Assembly (NCBI RefSeq): GCF_030295995.1
Contig: NZ_AP027365.1
Coordinates: forward strand, 3,876,066-3,940,065
DNA: 64,000 bases
DNA from: Thalassotalea hakodatensis
GTDB lineage: Bacteria; Pseudomonadota; Gammaproteobacteria; Enterobacterales; Alteromonadaceae
Reading direction: 5' to 3'
Position 1 is the stretch's first letter, and the number at the start of each line of letters is the position of its first letter. The translations under genes and the position numbers were made by a program. The notes under the pieces are model-generated. The model worked only from the letters and a program-made list of their open reading frames with translations. It was not told the origin of the DNA and did not search any database. This document shows, in pieces, positions 30,242 to 40,205 of the stretch.

Positions 30242-30557
30242 ATACCAATTCGTATAAATATTCGGTCATTCAGCGAGGTTTAAACGCTTTAGAGGCACGG
30301 TGTTGATTGCAGAGAATAGGTTATTCAGGAGAACGTGCTCCTGCGTTTTCTAATAAGCTACATCCTTGTAGCGTCCTTTTCAAAATCAACAACACAGACT
30401 ATGAAGCGTTTAAACTCGCCCTTTGGGAGCGTATTAGAGGCGCGATAACTGCGCAAAACCTGTTTGATGTAGAAACAACTATGCCTACACACGTTTCGCT
30501 TATTCTTCCACCTCTGACATCGCTCTGAACTGACTTAATCTTTATGCGAATTGGTAT
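30242..30557. repeat. 316-bp inverted-repeat element (MITE-like) at the S10/spc junction
   Basis: The ends ATACCAATTCGTATAAA (30242-30258) and TTTATGCGAATTGGTAT (30541-30557) are inverted copies with one mismatch. Inside, the segments around GTTTAAACGCTT (about 30279-30305) and AGCGTTTAAACTC (about 30403-30418) form a second nested inverted repeat, and GGAGAACGTGCTCC and GCTACATCCTTGTAGC form small hairpins. It encodes no protein. I recall ATACCAATTCG-ended repeats as dispersed elements in Colwellia and related genera; only one copy is in this window. Confidence 0.7.
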
Positions 30558-30590
30558 AAGTCGCGTTTTAATCTTTTTTAAACGGAAGAA

Positions 30591-30709
30591 TCTACTTTTT
30601 AATAATCACACTAATTAAGTGGTCACGTACATTTATCGTTCAAGGAAAATAAATATGAATAAATTTTTAAGGCATAGCCTTTTAATGAGAATTAGTGATT
30701 AAAAGTAGA
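30591..30709. repeat. Second imperfect inverted repeat (about 119 bp)
   Basis: TCTACTTTTTAATAATCAC (from 30591) is matched, with small bulges, by the complement of GTGATTAAAAGTAGA (ending 30709). A small internal hairpin (AAGGC-ATA-GCCTT) lies between the arms. It sits between the MITE-like element and the S10 operon terminator and has no coding potential beyond a 15-codon frame. Confidence 0.45.
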
Positions 30710-30729
30710 AGGTTTTCTATTTAGCAAAA

Positions 30730-30761
30730 AAAAGGCTCTGCTATTACTAGCAGAGCCTTTT
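30730..30761 (-). terminator. Rho-independent terminator of the S10 operon
   Basis: AAAAGGCTCTGCTA pairs perfectly with TAGCAGAGCCTTTT around a 4-nt loop, 33 nt after the rpsQ stop. It shows the S10 and spc operons are transcribed separately here. Confidence 0.92.
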
Positions 30762-30793
30762 ATATTGTACTTATTGTGATGTTAAATCAGCAA

Positions 30794-31042
30794 TTACGCT
30801 TTTTCAACTACGTCTACTAATGTCCAAGATTTACTCTTAGAAATAGGAGCACATTCACGAATAGTTACAATATCACCCGCATTACATACGTTAGCTTCAT
30901 CATGTGCTTTCAACTTAGTTGAACGCGAAATGAACTTACCGTAGATAGGGTGCTTAACACGACGCTCAATCAGGACAGTGATAGACTTATCCATTTTGTC
31001 ACTGATTACACGACCTTGTAGTGTACGAATTTTATCGCTCAT
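30794..31042 (-). CDS. rpsQ: 30S ribosomal protein S17
   Basis: 82 aa (E. coli 84), starting [20 protein letters not shown]. Last gene of the S10 operon, followed by a strong terminator. Its ATG overlaps the rpmC stop by one base. Confidence 0.97.
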   Translation of the reverse strand: MSDKIRTLQGRVISDKMDKSITVLIERRVKHPIYGKFISRSTKLKAHDEANVCNAGDIVTIRECAPISKSKSWTLVDVVEKA

Positions 31043-31233
31043 TACTTACCAGCCTTCTCAGTTATGATAGTCTTAACACGTGCAATATTGCGACGTACCG
31101 TTTTTAGCAAGTGAGTTTGTGCTAACTGACCTGTGCTTGCTTGCATGCGATAGTTAAACTGTTCGCGCATAAGCTCAAGTAATTCAGCATTTAACTCTTC
31201 AATGCTTTTGTCTTTTAATTCGCTAGCTTTCAT
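31042..31233 (-). CDS. rpmC: 50S ribosomal protein L29
   Basis: 63 aa, standard length, starting [20 protein letters not shown], a helical hairpin protein beside the tunnel exit. One-base overlaps (TAATG) link it to rplP and rpsQ. Confidence 0.97.
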   Translation of the reverse strand: MKASELKDKSIEELNAELLELMREQFNYRMQASTGQLAQTHLLKTVRRNIARVKTIITEKAGK

Positions 31234-31646
31234 TACATCACCGTTCTAGTTACGAAGGTTGTTTTGAACGGAAGTTTAGCTGCTGCTAAAGCAAATGCTT
31301 CACGCGCTAACTCTTCTGATACACCTTCCATTTCATAAAGAACACGACCTGGTAGAATTTGACATACCCAATATTCCACAGAACCTTTACCTTTACCCAT
31401 ACGAACCTCAAGAGGCTTCTTGGTAATTGGTTTGTCTGGGAATACACGGATCCAGATTTTACCTTGACGCTTAACGTGACGTGTCATTGCACGACGTGCC
31501 GCTTCAATCTGACGAGCAGTCATACGACCACGCTCTACAGATTTAAGGCCGTAAGTACCGAAGCTTACAGTGCTACCAGTGTTCGCAAGACCACGGTTAC
31601 GCAATTTAAATTGCTTACGGAATTTAGTACGTTTTGGTTGTAACAT
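31233..31646 (-). CDS. rplP: 50S ribosomal protein L16
   Basis: 137 aa (E. coli 136), starting [19 protein letters not shown], with the segment RIFPDKPIT-like ([12 protein letters not shown]). It organises the A-site tRNA region of the 50S subunit. Directly downstream of rpsC. Confidence 0.97.
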   Translation of the reverse strand: MLQPKRTKFRKQFKLRNRGLANTGSTVSFGTYGLKSVERGRMTARQIEAARRAMTRHVKRQGKIWIRVFPDKPITKKPLEVRMGKGKGSVEYWVCQILPGRVLYEMEGVSEELAREAFALAAAKLPFKTTFVTRTVM

Positions 31647-31656
31647 TACTTATCCC

Positions 31657-32349
31657 CTACTTGCTCTTGCGGTTGTTTCTTTTCTTAGGTTTAGCTGGGG
31701 CTTCTACCTGTGCAGGCATACCACCAATTACTTCACCTTTAAAGATCCAAACTTTAATACCGATTACACCATAAGTAGTGTCAGCACGTGCAATTGAATA
31801 ATCAATATCTGCACGTAAAGTGTGAAGAGGTACACGACCTTCACGATACCACTCTGAACGAGCAATATCTGCGCCGCCTAAACGACCGCTAACTTCTACT
31901 TTGATACCCTTAGCACCTAAACGCATAGCGTTTTGAACAGCACGTTTCATTGCACGACGGAACATAACACGACGCTCTAATTGGCTCGCGATGCTGTCAG
32001 CAACTAATTGTGAATCCATTTCTGGCTTACGTACTTCTGCAATATTAATTTGTGCAGGTACACCAGCGATTTTAGATACTTTTACACGTAATTTTTCTAC
32101 GTCTTCGCCTTTCTTACCGATAACAACACCAGGACGAGCCGTGTGAATTGTTACGCGGATAGATTTAGCTGGACGCTCAATCACGATTTTTGATAATGAT
32201 GCACGCTTAAGTTTTTCAGATAAGTATGCACGAACTAAATGATCGCCGTGTAAGTTATCTGCAAACTCTTTGCTACTTGCAAACCAAGTAGACGCGAAAG
32301 GTTTAGTGATACCTAAGCGAATACCATTTGGATGGACTTTTTGACCCAT
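31657..32349 (-). CDS. rpsC: 30S ribosomal protein S3
   Basis: 230 aa with the KH domain ([20 protein letters not shown]) and a basic C-terminal tail. [14 protein letters not shown] is the invariant start. It forms part of the mRNA entry tunnel. Confidence 0.98.
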   Translation of the reverse strand: MGQKVHPNGIRLGITKPFASTWFASSKEFADNLHGDHLVRAYLSEKLKRASLSKIVIERPAKSIRVTIHTARPGVVIGKKGEDVEKLRVKVSKIAGVPAQINIAEVRKPEMDSQLVADSIASQLERRVMFRRAMKRAVQNAMRLGAKGIKVEVSGRLGGADIARSEWYREGRVPLHTLRADIDYSIARADTTYGVIGIKVWIFKGEVIGGMPAQVEAPAKPKKRNNRKSK

Positions 32350-32360
32350 TCTAATATCTC

Positions 32361-32693
32361 CTAGCTATCAGCAACAATCACAGTAATGTGACTTGTACGC
32401 TTCAGGATACGATCCGCGCGACCTTTCGCACGAGGCTTAATACGCTTCATTGTAGGACCATCGTCAACCATAATGGTTTTAACGAATAAATCATCAATGT
32501 CTGCACCTTCGTTATGCTCTGCGTTAGCAATTGCTGAGTTAAGTACTTTCTTTACTAATACAGCAGCACCTTTGTTGCTGTATTCTAAGATTTCCAAAGC
32601 TTTCTCAACATGCAAGCCGCGGATTTGATCCACAACTAAACGTGCTTTTTGAGCAGAACCACGGGCAAATTTATGTTTAGCAATAGCTTCCAT
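32361..32693 (-). CDS. rplV: 50S ribosomal protein L22
   Basis: 110 aa, standard length, starting [20 protein letters not shown]. The long beta-hairpin that lines the nascent peptide tunnel (around [15 protein letters not shown]) is intact. Confidence 0.97.
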   Translation of the reverse strand: MEAIAKHKFARGSAQKARLVVDQIRGLHVEKALEILEYSNKGAAVLVKKVLNSAIANAEHNEGADIDDLFVKTIMVDDGPTMKRIKPRAKGRADRILKRTSHITVIVADS

Positions 32694-32704
32694 TTAACTT
32701 CCCC

Positions 32705-32995
<291 letters not shown>

Positions 32996-33014
32996 TTAAT
33001 TAATTAAGCACTAA

Positions 33015-33839
33015 TTACTTAGTACGACGACGTACGATAAATTTATCTGTACGCTTGTTCTTACGAGTCTTATAACCCTTAGTTGGTACACCCCAAGGAG
33101 ATACCGGGTGACGACCGCCTGAAGTTTTACCTTCACCACCACCGTGAGGGTGATCAACTGGGTTCATGGCTACACCACGAACTGTTGGGCGAACACCACG
33201 CCAACGATTAGCACCAGCTTTACCCAGAGAGCGAAGCATGTGTTCAGCGTTGCCGATTTCACCTAAAGTTGCACGACAATCTGCTTCTACTTTGCGCATT
33301 TCGCCTGAGCGAAGACGTAAAGTTACATAAGCACCGTCTTTTGCAACTAACTGAGCGTAAGTACCCGCCGCACGAGCGATTTGAGCACCTTTGCCAGGCT
33401 TAAGTTCAATTGCGTGTACAACACTACCTAATGGTGCGTTGCGCAATGGTAATGTATTACCTGCTTTAATCGGTGCATCTGCACCAGACTGTACTGCATC
33501 ACCAGCTTTTAGGCCTTTTGGCGCTAAAATATAACGACGCTCACCGTCTGCATATAATACTAATGCAATATTAGCTGAACGGTTTGGATCATATTCCACA
33601 CGTTCTACTTTTGCAGGGATACCATCTTTAGTACGCTTAAAGTCGATTACGCGATAATGATGCTTATGACCACCACCAACGTGACGAACAGTAATACGGC
33701 CCGTGTTATTACGACCACCAGACTTAGAGTTTTTCTCTAAAAGAGGTGCGTAAGGCTTACCTTTATATAGGTCCGGGTTAGTCACTTTTATTACGTGGCG
33801 ACGACCCGGAGAAGTTGGTTTACATTTAACAACTGCCAT
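33015..33839 (-). CDS. rplB: 50S ribosomal protein L2
   Basis: 274 aa from ATG 33839 ([15 protein letters not shown]); a longer frame to 33893 overlaps rplW and is not conserved. The C-terminal [15 protein letters not shown] motif, essential for the peptidyl transferase region, is present. Confidence 0.97.
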   Translation of the reverse strand: MAVVKCKPTSPGRRHVIKVTNPDLYKGKPYAPLLEKNSKSGGRNNTGRITVRHVGGGHKHHYRVIDFKRTKDGIPAKVERVEYDPNRSANIALVLYADGERRYILAPKGLKAGDAVQSGADAPIKAGNTLPLRNAPLGSVVHAIELKPGKGAQIARAAGTYAQLVAKDGAYVTLRLRSGEMRKVEADCRATLGEIGNAEHMLRSLGKAGANRWRGVRPTVRGVAMNPVDHPHGGGEGKTSGGRHPVSPWGVPTKGYKTRKNKRTDKFIVRRRTK

Positions 33840-33849
33840 TTTGCTTCTC

Positions 33850-34152
33850 CTATGCTTCTGCGCCAACGAAGTCGATGTCACTACCTTCAGCAAGAGTTAC
33901 ATAAGCTTTTTTCCAGTCACTACGACGGCCCATACGAGCTCCCGTGCGCTTAGCTTTACCCTTAACATTTAAAGTACGAACACCGTCAACTTTTACGTCG
34001 AAAAGTTTCTCTACTGCCGCTTTGATTTCAGCTTTCTTAGCATCAGTGGCTACTTTGAAAACAATCGTGTTGTTTGCTTCTGCAGTCAATGTTGCTTTTT
34101 CAGAAATGTTTGGTGCTAAAAGCACTTTTAACAAACGTTCTTCGCTTATCAT
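33850..34152 (-). CDS. rplW: 50S ribosomal protein L23
   Basis: 100 aa, standard length, starting [20 protein letters not shown]. It is the docking site for trigger factor and SRP at the tunnel exit. Its ATG overlaps rplD by 4 nt. Confidence 0.97.
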   Translation of the reverse strand: MISEERLLKVLLAPNISEKATLTAEANNTIVFKVATDAKKAEIKAAVEKLFDVKVDGVRTLNVKGKAKRTGARMGRRSDWKKAYVTLAEGSDIDFVGAEA

Positions 34153-34754
34153 GCTAACATCTCCTCGATTTGCTTAACCGCGTCAGCAGTCATTAATACT
34201 TTTTCGAAACCAACTAAAGAAACAGGGTCAATCGCTTGTACGTCAACTACGTCAACTTTGTATAAGTTACGAGCAGAAAGGAATAAATTCTCATCTACTT
34301 CTGGTGTAACAATTAATACATCTTTAAGCTCTAAACCTTTTAACTTAGACACTAAGTCTTTCGTTTTAGGTGTATCAACTGAGAAGTCATTTACAATCAC
34401 TAAACGTTCTTGGCGTACTAACTCAGATAAGATGCTTTTGATCGCACCACGATACATTTTACGGTTTACTTTTTGGCTGTGATCTTGAGGACGAGCAGCA
34501 AATGTAACGCCACCTGTTCTCCAAATTGGACCACGAGTTGTACCAGCACGCGCGCGACCAGTACCCTTTTGACGCCATGGCTTCTTGCCACCACCGCTAA
34601 CTTCAGAACGGTTCTTTTGCTTAACAGTACCTTGACGAGCACCTGCTGCATATGCAACAACTACCTGGTGTACTAAAGCTTCGTTGAACTCACGTCCAAA
34701 AGTTGCTTCTGAAACTTCAAGAGCGCCTGACGCGTCTTTTAATGCTAATTCCAT
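34149..34754 (-). CDS. rplD: 50S ribosomal protein L4
   Basis: 201 aa from ATG 34754 ([14 protein letters not shown]), preceded by GAGGAG; the extra upstream codon in the frame is TTG. The tunnel loop with [15 protein letters not shown] is complete. By family knowledge L4 represses the S10 operon by binding its leader, which is recognisable at 35739-35903. Confidence 0.97.
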   Translation of the reverse strand: MELALKDASGALEVSEATFGREFNEALVHQVVVAYAAGARQGTVKQKNRSEVSGGGKKPWRQKGTGRARAGTTRGPIWRTGGVTFAARPQDHSQKVNRKMYRGAIKSILSELVRQERLVIVNDFSVDTPKTKDLVSKLKGLELKDVLIVTPEVDENLFLSARNLYKVDVVDVQAIDPVSLVGFEKVLMTADAVKQIEEMLA

Positions 34755-34772
34755 CAAAATTCTCCTCAGACG

Positions 34773-35411
34773 TTAGGCTTTTACAGCTGGCTTGATGATT
34801 ATGTCAGCGTTAACGTGACCCGGAACTGCGCCTTTAATAAGAAGCAAGTTACGTTCAGCATCTACGCGAACTAATTCAAGGTTTTGAGTAGTAACTTTCT
34901 CAGCACCCATGTGACCAGACATTTTTTTGCCTTTAAATACGCGACCTGGTGTTTGACATTGACCGATTGAACCGTTTGAACGGTGAGACAATGAATTACC
35001 ATGAGTCATATCTTGAGTACGGAAATTCCAACGCTTAATACCGCCTTGGAAACCTTTACCCTTTGATGTGCCTGTCACGTCAACTAAATTTGTGTCGTTG
35101 AAAATCTCAACTGTGATTTCACTACCAGCAGCTAAATCAGCACCTTCACCGTTGTTTAAACGGAATTCCCACAAACCACGACCAGCTTCGATACCTGCTT
35201 TCGCAAAGTGACCTGCTGTAGGTTTGTTAACACGGTTGGCTTTTTTAGTACCCGTAGTAACTTGAATCGCTGAATAACCGTCGTTGTCTACAGTTTTTAC
35301 CTGAGCAACTCGGTTGGCTTCAACTTCTAGGACTGTAACTGGAGTAGATGCGCCATCTTCAGTGAAGATACGAGTCATACCAACTTTACGTCCGACTAGA
35401 CCGATAGTCAT
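34773..35411 (-). CDS. rplC: 50S ribosomal protein L3
   Basis: 212 aa, starting [20 protein letters not shown] with the [13 protein letters not shown] and [19 protein letters not shown] signatures. The glutamine in GQCQTPG is the usual site of PrmB methylation. Second gene of the S10 operon. Confidence 0.98.
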   Translation of the reverse strand: MTIGLVGRKVGMTRIFTEDGASTPVTVLEVEANRVAQVKTVDNDGYSAIQVTTGTKKANRVNKPTAGHFAKAGIEAGRGLWEFRLNNGEGADLAAGSEITVEIFNDTNLVDVTGTSKGKGFQGGIKRWNFRTQDMTHGNSLSHRSNGSIGQCQTPGRVFKGKKMSGHMGAEKVTTQNLELVRVDAERNLLLIKGAVPGHVNADIIIKPAVKA

Positions 35412-35426
35412 GTCTAAAACCCCCTA

Positions 35427-35738
<312 letters not shown>

Positions 35739-35903
35739 TTATCAAATCCCCTAATAAAAGAACGAACAAAGTACAGCCCATCTCCTTTCTTATTGAGAAA
35801 GGGGGGAGTACCGATTAAATCATTCAACTCCAAATCGGAGTTGCTGTTATTTCCTGCGTAGCTTAAAAAATAAGAACGCTCCTGAAGACATTGTCAATCA
35901 GGA
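35739..35903 (-). promoter_or_regulatory. S10 operon leader RNA (L4-responsive type)
   Basis: The roughly 165-nt leader contains three clear hairpins on the minus strand: CGCTCCTGA...TCAGGAGCG at its 5' end, CAACTCC/GGAGTTG (35825-35843), and a long GTAC-anchored stem with CCTTTCT/AGAAAGG (35771-35811) just before rpsJ. This layout matches the gammaproteobacterial S10 leader on which L4 acts; individual L4-binding residues were not checked. Confidence 0.65.
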
Positions 35904-35909
35904 GCGCGT

Positions 35910-35937
35910 ATTATACATAATCTTGCTTTTTAAGCAA
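35910..35937 (-). promoter_or_regulatory. S10 operon promoter
   Basis: The minus strand has TTGCTT (35932-35937), a 16-nt spacer and a consensus TATAAT (35910-35915), followed by ACGCGC, a GC-rich discriminator expected for ppGpp/DksA control. Predicted start is near 35903. Confidence 0.75.
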
Positions 35938-35975
35938 CAAAATATTTTTAAGTCTGCAGTTTTTAATTAATATGT

Positions 35976-37295
35976 TTAGTTGCTACTAGATTTCTTGTTT
36001 TTTGTTGAGCTAGCTTTAGGGGCTGAGCTACTGCTATATGTTGGAGATGGATGTCTATCTGCCCTCATTTCATGTACCCTTTTACCCTTTATGCCTATAT
36101 TATAGTTATTACCCTGTATACGCTTACGTAACGTCACCCCTCTCCGCCCATGATAACGCCTACCTGAAAGTTCAGATTTTCGAACAATCGCTGTACCAGT
36201 TTTTAAAGAGTCTAATGATAGCAATAATTCAAATGTTATCTTTGATTCATTGGCTAGTCGGCTTATTACGACATCGCCGGAATTAATACCCGTGGAAAGA
36301 TAATAAGCATTAAGCAAAAGCATGAGTCGTTGATATTCAAACTTAAGCTGCTTCGGCATAAACGCTTTTTCACGTTTAATATCAACCAATAGGGTTTCAT
36401 TGGCTAAATGATTAAAAGAGAACGCCGATTCGGGTATTAAGTTTGGATAATAGTCATCAGACAAAATCTTTTTGTTACCGTCACGTTCAACTTCAAAGCG
36501 AATAGTATCGGAAAAATCTAAAGCATATAAATAGTCATCTAACGTGCTTTTAGCGTTGCGTTTAAACCCTCGCTCATCTCCTAAAGAAAGAATTATATCA
36601 CCGGATCGTAACCCTAAATTATATGCTAACGAAAACGGTAAAACCGACAATATCTTGATCGATTTTTTATCATATTCTTTTTCGTCCAGTACTAAACCAA
36701 AGTATTCATCAGGCTCTAACGCAAAAAAGTCTCCTGATTTATAGCTTTTCTTGTCCTTATAATAATTAGTTATTTTACCAAAGACTTTATTTAATTGATC
36801 TTCGATTGCCTGCGGAAAAGGATCAGTCTTTAGAATAAGTGCACGCGTTTGTCCAAATACTTCAGTTTTATTTGTAATATGGCATTGCTTTTCAGTCTCA
36901 TTTTTGACACTAATGCTATTTGAATTCGCAGTGGACTTTATCGATAACGTATAGTGACGGTTCGCTTTAAAATTAAAAAGAAAAGGAACTAATTCATGGA
37001 TCTTTGGTCTGCCGAGTTCTCCTTCAATATCGGACTCTAATTCAATTACGTTACCGAAAACATTAAAGTGTACTGTACGAAGTCCAGGCTTAAATTTATA
37101 TACAATTTTCTTTTCCGCTAGCTTTCCGACATCAAATTTACGATCATCAATTCTATTGTCAATAATAAACGGCGTTCCTATCTTTGTATAACTTGAATCA
37201 AAAGAAACCGTAGCGCAGCTATTACTTCCAGCTTCACTAAATATAGAGACCATAGCTATCATAGCACTGAACCCTACTTTATATAGAATTTGCAT
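35976..37295 (-). CDS. Exported PDZ-like domain protein in ECF sigma operon
   Basis: 439 aa. A signal peptide (about 1-22, MQILYKVGFSAMIAMVSIFS) leads into a beta-rich domain, then a PDZ-like segment (about 205-285) with ILSVLPFSLAYNLGLRSGDI. The C-terminal tail is basic and then Ser/Lys-rich. No protease triad is apparent, so it is not obviously a DegP-type enzyme. AAGGAGG lies 4 nt before the ATG, and the start overlaps the upstream gene by 17 nt. Probably an envelope protein sensed or controlled with the ECF sigma factor; exact function unknown. Confidence 0.75.
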   Translation of the reverse strand: MQILYKVGFSAMIAMVSIFSEAGSNSCATVSFDSSYTKIGTPFIIDNRIDDRKFDVGKLAEKKIVYKFKPGLRTVHFNVFGNVIELESDIEGELGRPKIHELVPFLFNFKANRHYTLSIKSTANSNSISVKNETEKQCHITNKTEVFGQTRALILKTDPFPQAIEDQLNKVFGKITNYYKDKKSYKSGDFFALEPDEYFGLVLDEKEYDKKSIKILSVLPFSLAYNLGLRSGDIILSLGDERGFKRNAKSTLDDYLYALDFSDTIRFEVERDGNKKILSDDYYPNLIPESAFSFNHLANETLLVDIKREKAFMPKQLKFEYQRLMLLLNAYYLSTGINSGDVVISRLANESKITFELLLSLDSLKTGTAIVRKSELSGRRYHGRRGVTLRKRIQGNNYNIGIKGKRVHEMRADRHPSPTYSSSSAPKASSTKNKKSSSN

Positions 37296-37839
37296 GATTC
37301 CTCCTTAAGGAATTCACCGTTAGATTAGCAATGAGTTCTTTTCGTTTCTGTAAAATCTTAATTTTGGCCTCGTGTGTTTTGGCTTCTTGAAGTTGAATAT
37401 CTAGAAAATAGAGCTCACCTAAAGTTCCTATATCTCTATAGAGCAAGTTGTTTTCTTGTAGCAGCCTTTCTTCTAACAGCCTATTTACTTGAAGTATTTT
37501 TTCCATTTCCATATTAGTCAATTTGTGCTCTACACCGATAACACTGACAGCTAGAACACCACTTAAAACCATCACTCGCTTAATATAATGAATTTCAAAG
37601 ACATCACGAAAAACAAGTTTAATTTTCGAGATTACATTCCAAGATAAAAGCGTTGACACCGTTCTAATTTTTGAACCTCTATTTTGCTTAGCTGATTGTT
37701 CAATCAATTTCGTTAAAACAATTGGTGAGGGGGCTTCTATTGTGATGTTTTTTGCTGATTCACGCAGTACTCTTAGCTTTTTCTGTTCGTCTTCAGATAG
37801 TGAGCACTCCCAATTACTGTCATTATTTGACTCTTGCAT
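37279..37839 (-). CDS. Single-pass membrane protein, candidate anti-sigma factor
   Basis: 186 aa from ATG 37839, with AGGAG 7 nt upstream. A soluble N-terminal half (about 1-85), one membrane helix (about 87-105, RVMVLSGVLAVSVIGVEH) and a helical, coiled-coil-like periplasmic part. It lies directly after and overlaps an ECF sigma gene by 17 nt, the classic place for an anti-sigma factor, but it has no recognisable zinc-binding anti-sigma motif. The role is inferred from position and topology. Confidence 0.6.
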   Translation of the reverse strand: MQESNNDSNWECSLSEDEQKKLRVLRESAKNITIEAPSPIVLTKLIEQSAKQNRGSKIRTVSTLLSWNVISKIKLVFRDVFEIHYIKRVMVLSGVLAVSVIGVEHKLTNMEMEKILQVNRLLEERLLQENNLLYRDIGTLGELYFLDIQLQEAKTHEAKIKILQKRKELIANLTVNSLRRNHANSI

Positions 37840-38368
37840 TGCTTTTCTCCTGACTAACAATACGTATTTTTTTTAATCCTCTAGAGACAATAGATTTAGA
37901 ATAACTAGGGGATTTATTAGTTAATTCCGCTATTTCTTTATGACTATATTGTTCAACAATATAAAGCCAAATCACAGCTCGCTCTTCATATCCGCAAACT
38001 GAAAATAATTCATCAATTACTTTTAAATCATCAATACTTTTTTCAATGTTTAACTCCAATACTTGCTCTACCACTTCGTCATCACAGTAATTAGCTTTCT
38101 TTTTCATGGTTCGGAAAAAACTAATTGTGGTATTGAAAGCTATTCTTTTAGCCCATGCGACAAACAAACCTTGTTCTCTATAACTGTGTATGTTTTCAAA
38201 AATAATAATAAACGTATCATGCAATAGATCCTGCGCCACCTCATGGGATTGACAAATTTTAACAATTGCAGTGTACAGTTGTGGAGCTAAGAAGTGATAG
38301 CATTGTTCACGAGCATCTTTATCTCCTAAAGCTAAGCTCTCTAAAAATTGTTCATCACACCAATCCAA
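37823..38368 (-). CDS. ECF-type RNA polymerase sigma factor
   Basis: 181 aa. Sigma region 2 (about 20-90: ...VAQDLLHDTFIIIFENIHSY, WAKRIAFNTTISFFR) and region 4 (about 125-172: EERAVIWLYIVEQYSHKEIA then SIVSRGLKKIR) are present and nothing else, as in ECF sigma factors. It is first in a three-gene overlapping operon. Its promoter region is 38369-38664. The ECF subgroup cannot be named from sequence alone. Confidence 0.9.
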   Translation of the reverse strand: MDWCDEQFLESLALGDKDAREQCYHFLAPQLYTAIVKICQSHEVAQDLLHDTFIIIFENIHSYREQGLFVAWAKRIAFNTTISFFRTMKKKANYCDDEVVEQVLELNIEKSIDDLKVIDELFSVCGYEERAVIWLYIVEQYSHKEIAELTNKSPSYSKSIVSRGLKKIRIVSQEKSNARVK

Positions 38369-38664
38369 AATACTTCCCTTTTGTGCGTCCTTACTTTTAT
38401 AAACGTTTAATATTTAAAATTCGTCGCAATAAAATGAAAATTAACGCAACTATGTAAAAATTAAACGATAAAACAAGCTTACTCAGCAAAATTCACACCA
38501 AAACATAAGCTTCAATGATGTTTATTTATAGTACTTTTGTTGAGTTGATATAATGTTCAGAGCGGAATAAATAGCGCTATTCAACAATTAATAAAATGTG
38601 ATTATCGTTAGTTTAAGCAGGGATGTAAAAGAAAGACGAAGGTGGTATATGAATCAAGAAACAA
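38369..38664. other. Intergenic region upstream of the ECF sigma operon
   Basis: About 300 nt of AT-rich DNA with no supported gene. It must contain the ECF operon promoter, but I could not place a convincing -35/-10 or a self-recognised ECF-type promoter. Confidence 0.4.
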
Positions 38665-38701
38665 TTAGGCTGACACAAGTATTATCCCACAGCCAGCCTA
38701 A
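38665..38701 (-). terminator. Candidate terminator after the halogenase gene
   Basis: TTAGGCTG (38665-38672) pairs with CAGCCTAA (38694-38701) over a 21-nt loop, starting about 10 nt after the halogenase stop and followed on the minus strand by TTGTTTCTT. The long loop makes it a moderate candidate. Confidence 0.45.
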
Positions 38702-38711
38702 ATACTGTTAA

Positions 38712-40205
38712 TTACTCTGACTTACAATATTTATTAATGTAATCAGCTTGCGTCATTGCCATTTTTGCAGATTCTACTATTACTTGTTTGATATCTTTAA
38801 TGAACCTTTTGTGCTGGACTTTTGGCCTTAGATCAATGAGAGGGTCATAATTTTTAGGTATTATATTTTGGCCAACTAATACAGCAACCCAATTGGCTTC
38901 TCTAAATAAATCAGTTTCGCGTGCGACAATTCTACCGTTGTGAGCAAACTGTTCAATTTTATAACGCAGTGAATCAGGAATATTGGTTTGCGCGCACATA
39001 TGCCAAAACTCACCTTCTTGACGTTGATTCGCATAATAATGCAGTATCAAAAAGTCTCTAACTTCGTCATATTCATCACTCGTTAAACGATTGTATTCTT
39101 GCGAAGATAACACATCTTCACTATCACTAGGAAACAAAGACAAAAATCGACTAATTGCCGTTTGAACTAAGTGTAAACTTGTGGACTCTAAAGGTTCAAG
39201 AAAACCTGATGACAACCCTATTGATAAACAGTTTCCCTTCCAAAATTCAGTACGCTTACCAGCTTTAAAGTGTACCACTTTGGGCTCAGTAAGAAGATCG
39301 CCATCTATATTTTCTATAAGTTCATTTTTCGCTTCTTCATCTGTAATAAACTTAGAGCAATAAACATAACCATTTCCCATGCGATGTTGAAGAGGTATTT
39401 GCCACTGCCACCCAGCAGGTCGCGCAATAGATTTTGTGTAAGGTGAAATTCTATTACTGTGTGCACTTTGAACAGCGACAGCTCTGTCACATGGCAACCA
39501 ATGCCTCCAATCTACATAACCACTATTTAATGCTTTCTCAATTAACAGACTTTGAAAACCTGTACAATCTATAAAAAAATCAGCTGAAATAGTCTTCCCT
39601 GACTCTAGCGTGAGCGATTTGATAGTGCCTGATTGATGATCTACATATACACTTTCAACAGTTCCTTCAATCCTTTCTACCCCTTTAGCAGTTGTATACT
39701 TTCGTAAATAATCTGCGTACAAGTTCGCATCAAAATGGTAAGCATAGTCAAATGTGGACATAATATAACTAGGGTCTGTCTGTGGCCGTTCAAACTTTGC
39801 ATTTTTTGCTAAGTGCCACGCCATAGAAAAGTCATTTAATGACGATCCATGCTTTTCTTTCAACCAAAACTGATAAAATGGTATGGGATCGAAATTAACA
39901 CCATAGCTACCAAACGGATGGAAATAGCTGTGTTCGTCTTTAGCCCAATTGACAAACTCAATCCCTAACTTGTACGTCCCTTTAGTTGCTTTTAAAAATT
40001 CATGTTCATCAATACCAAGTGACTTATTAAACCCCTTGATTGGCGGAATAGTCGCCTCTCCGACGCCGATAGTTCCAATTCTATCAGATTCAACCACAGT
40101 GATTTTGCAATTATCTTGGATTGCATTGGCTATTGAAGCTGCGCTCATCCATCCAGCGGAGCCACCTCCTAGTATAATAATATGCCTAATAGAAGAGTTC
40201 TGCAT
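38712..40205 (-). CDS. Flavin-dependent tryptophan halogenase family protein
   Basis: 497 aa. The FAD-binding GGGSAGW at 13-19, catalytic lysine K79 (in TYKLG, the same number as in PrnA), the halogenase signature WQWQIP at 266-271, and an active-site glutamate in FLEPLEST (E340) are all present. Such enzymes chlorinate or brominate tryptophan or other aromatic groups with FADH2; a flavin reductase partner is not nearby. Many Alteromonadales carry such homologues beside TonB receptors and sugar-uptake genes, so the true substrate may not be free tryptophan. A shared operator-like motif with the TonB receptor at 19061 supports this link. Confidence 0.9.
   Translation of the reverse strand: MQNSSIRHIIILGGGSAGWMSAASIANAIQDNCKITVVESDRIGTIGVGEATIPPIKGFNKSLGIDEHEFLKATKGTYKLGIEFVNWAKDEHSYFHPFGSYGVNFDPIPFYQFWLKEKHGSSLNDFSMAWHLAKNAKFERPQTDPSYIMSTFDYAYHFDANLYADYLRKYTTAKGVERIEGTVESVYVDHQSGTIKSLTLESGKTISADFFIDCTGFQSLLIEKALNSGYVDWRHWLPCDRAVAVQSAHSNRISPYTKSIARPAGWQWQIPLQHRMGNGYVYCSKFITDEEAKNELIENIDGDLLTEPKVVHFKAGKRTEFWKGNCLSIGLSSGFLEPLESTSLHLVQTAISRFLSLFPSDSEDVLSSQEYNRLTSDEYDEVRDFLILHYYANQRQEGEFWHMCAQTNIPDSLRYKIEQFAHNGRIVARETDLFREANWVAVLVGQNIIPKNYDPLIDLRPKVQHKRFIKDIKQVIVESAKMAMTQADYINKYCKSE

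Noticed and set aside
30028-30528. Two short plus-strand ORFs in the S10/spc gap
   Set aside because: They lie in promoter and inverted-repeat DNA, lack ribosome binding sites, and their codons follow the palindromes.
38712-40205. Halogenase as the modifying enzyme of the double-glycine peptide
   Set aside because: It is on the opposite strand, separated by fusA2 and a terminator, and its operator-like motif links it to the TonB receptor; the precursor is not its obvious substrate.
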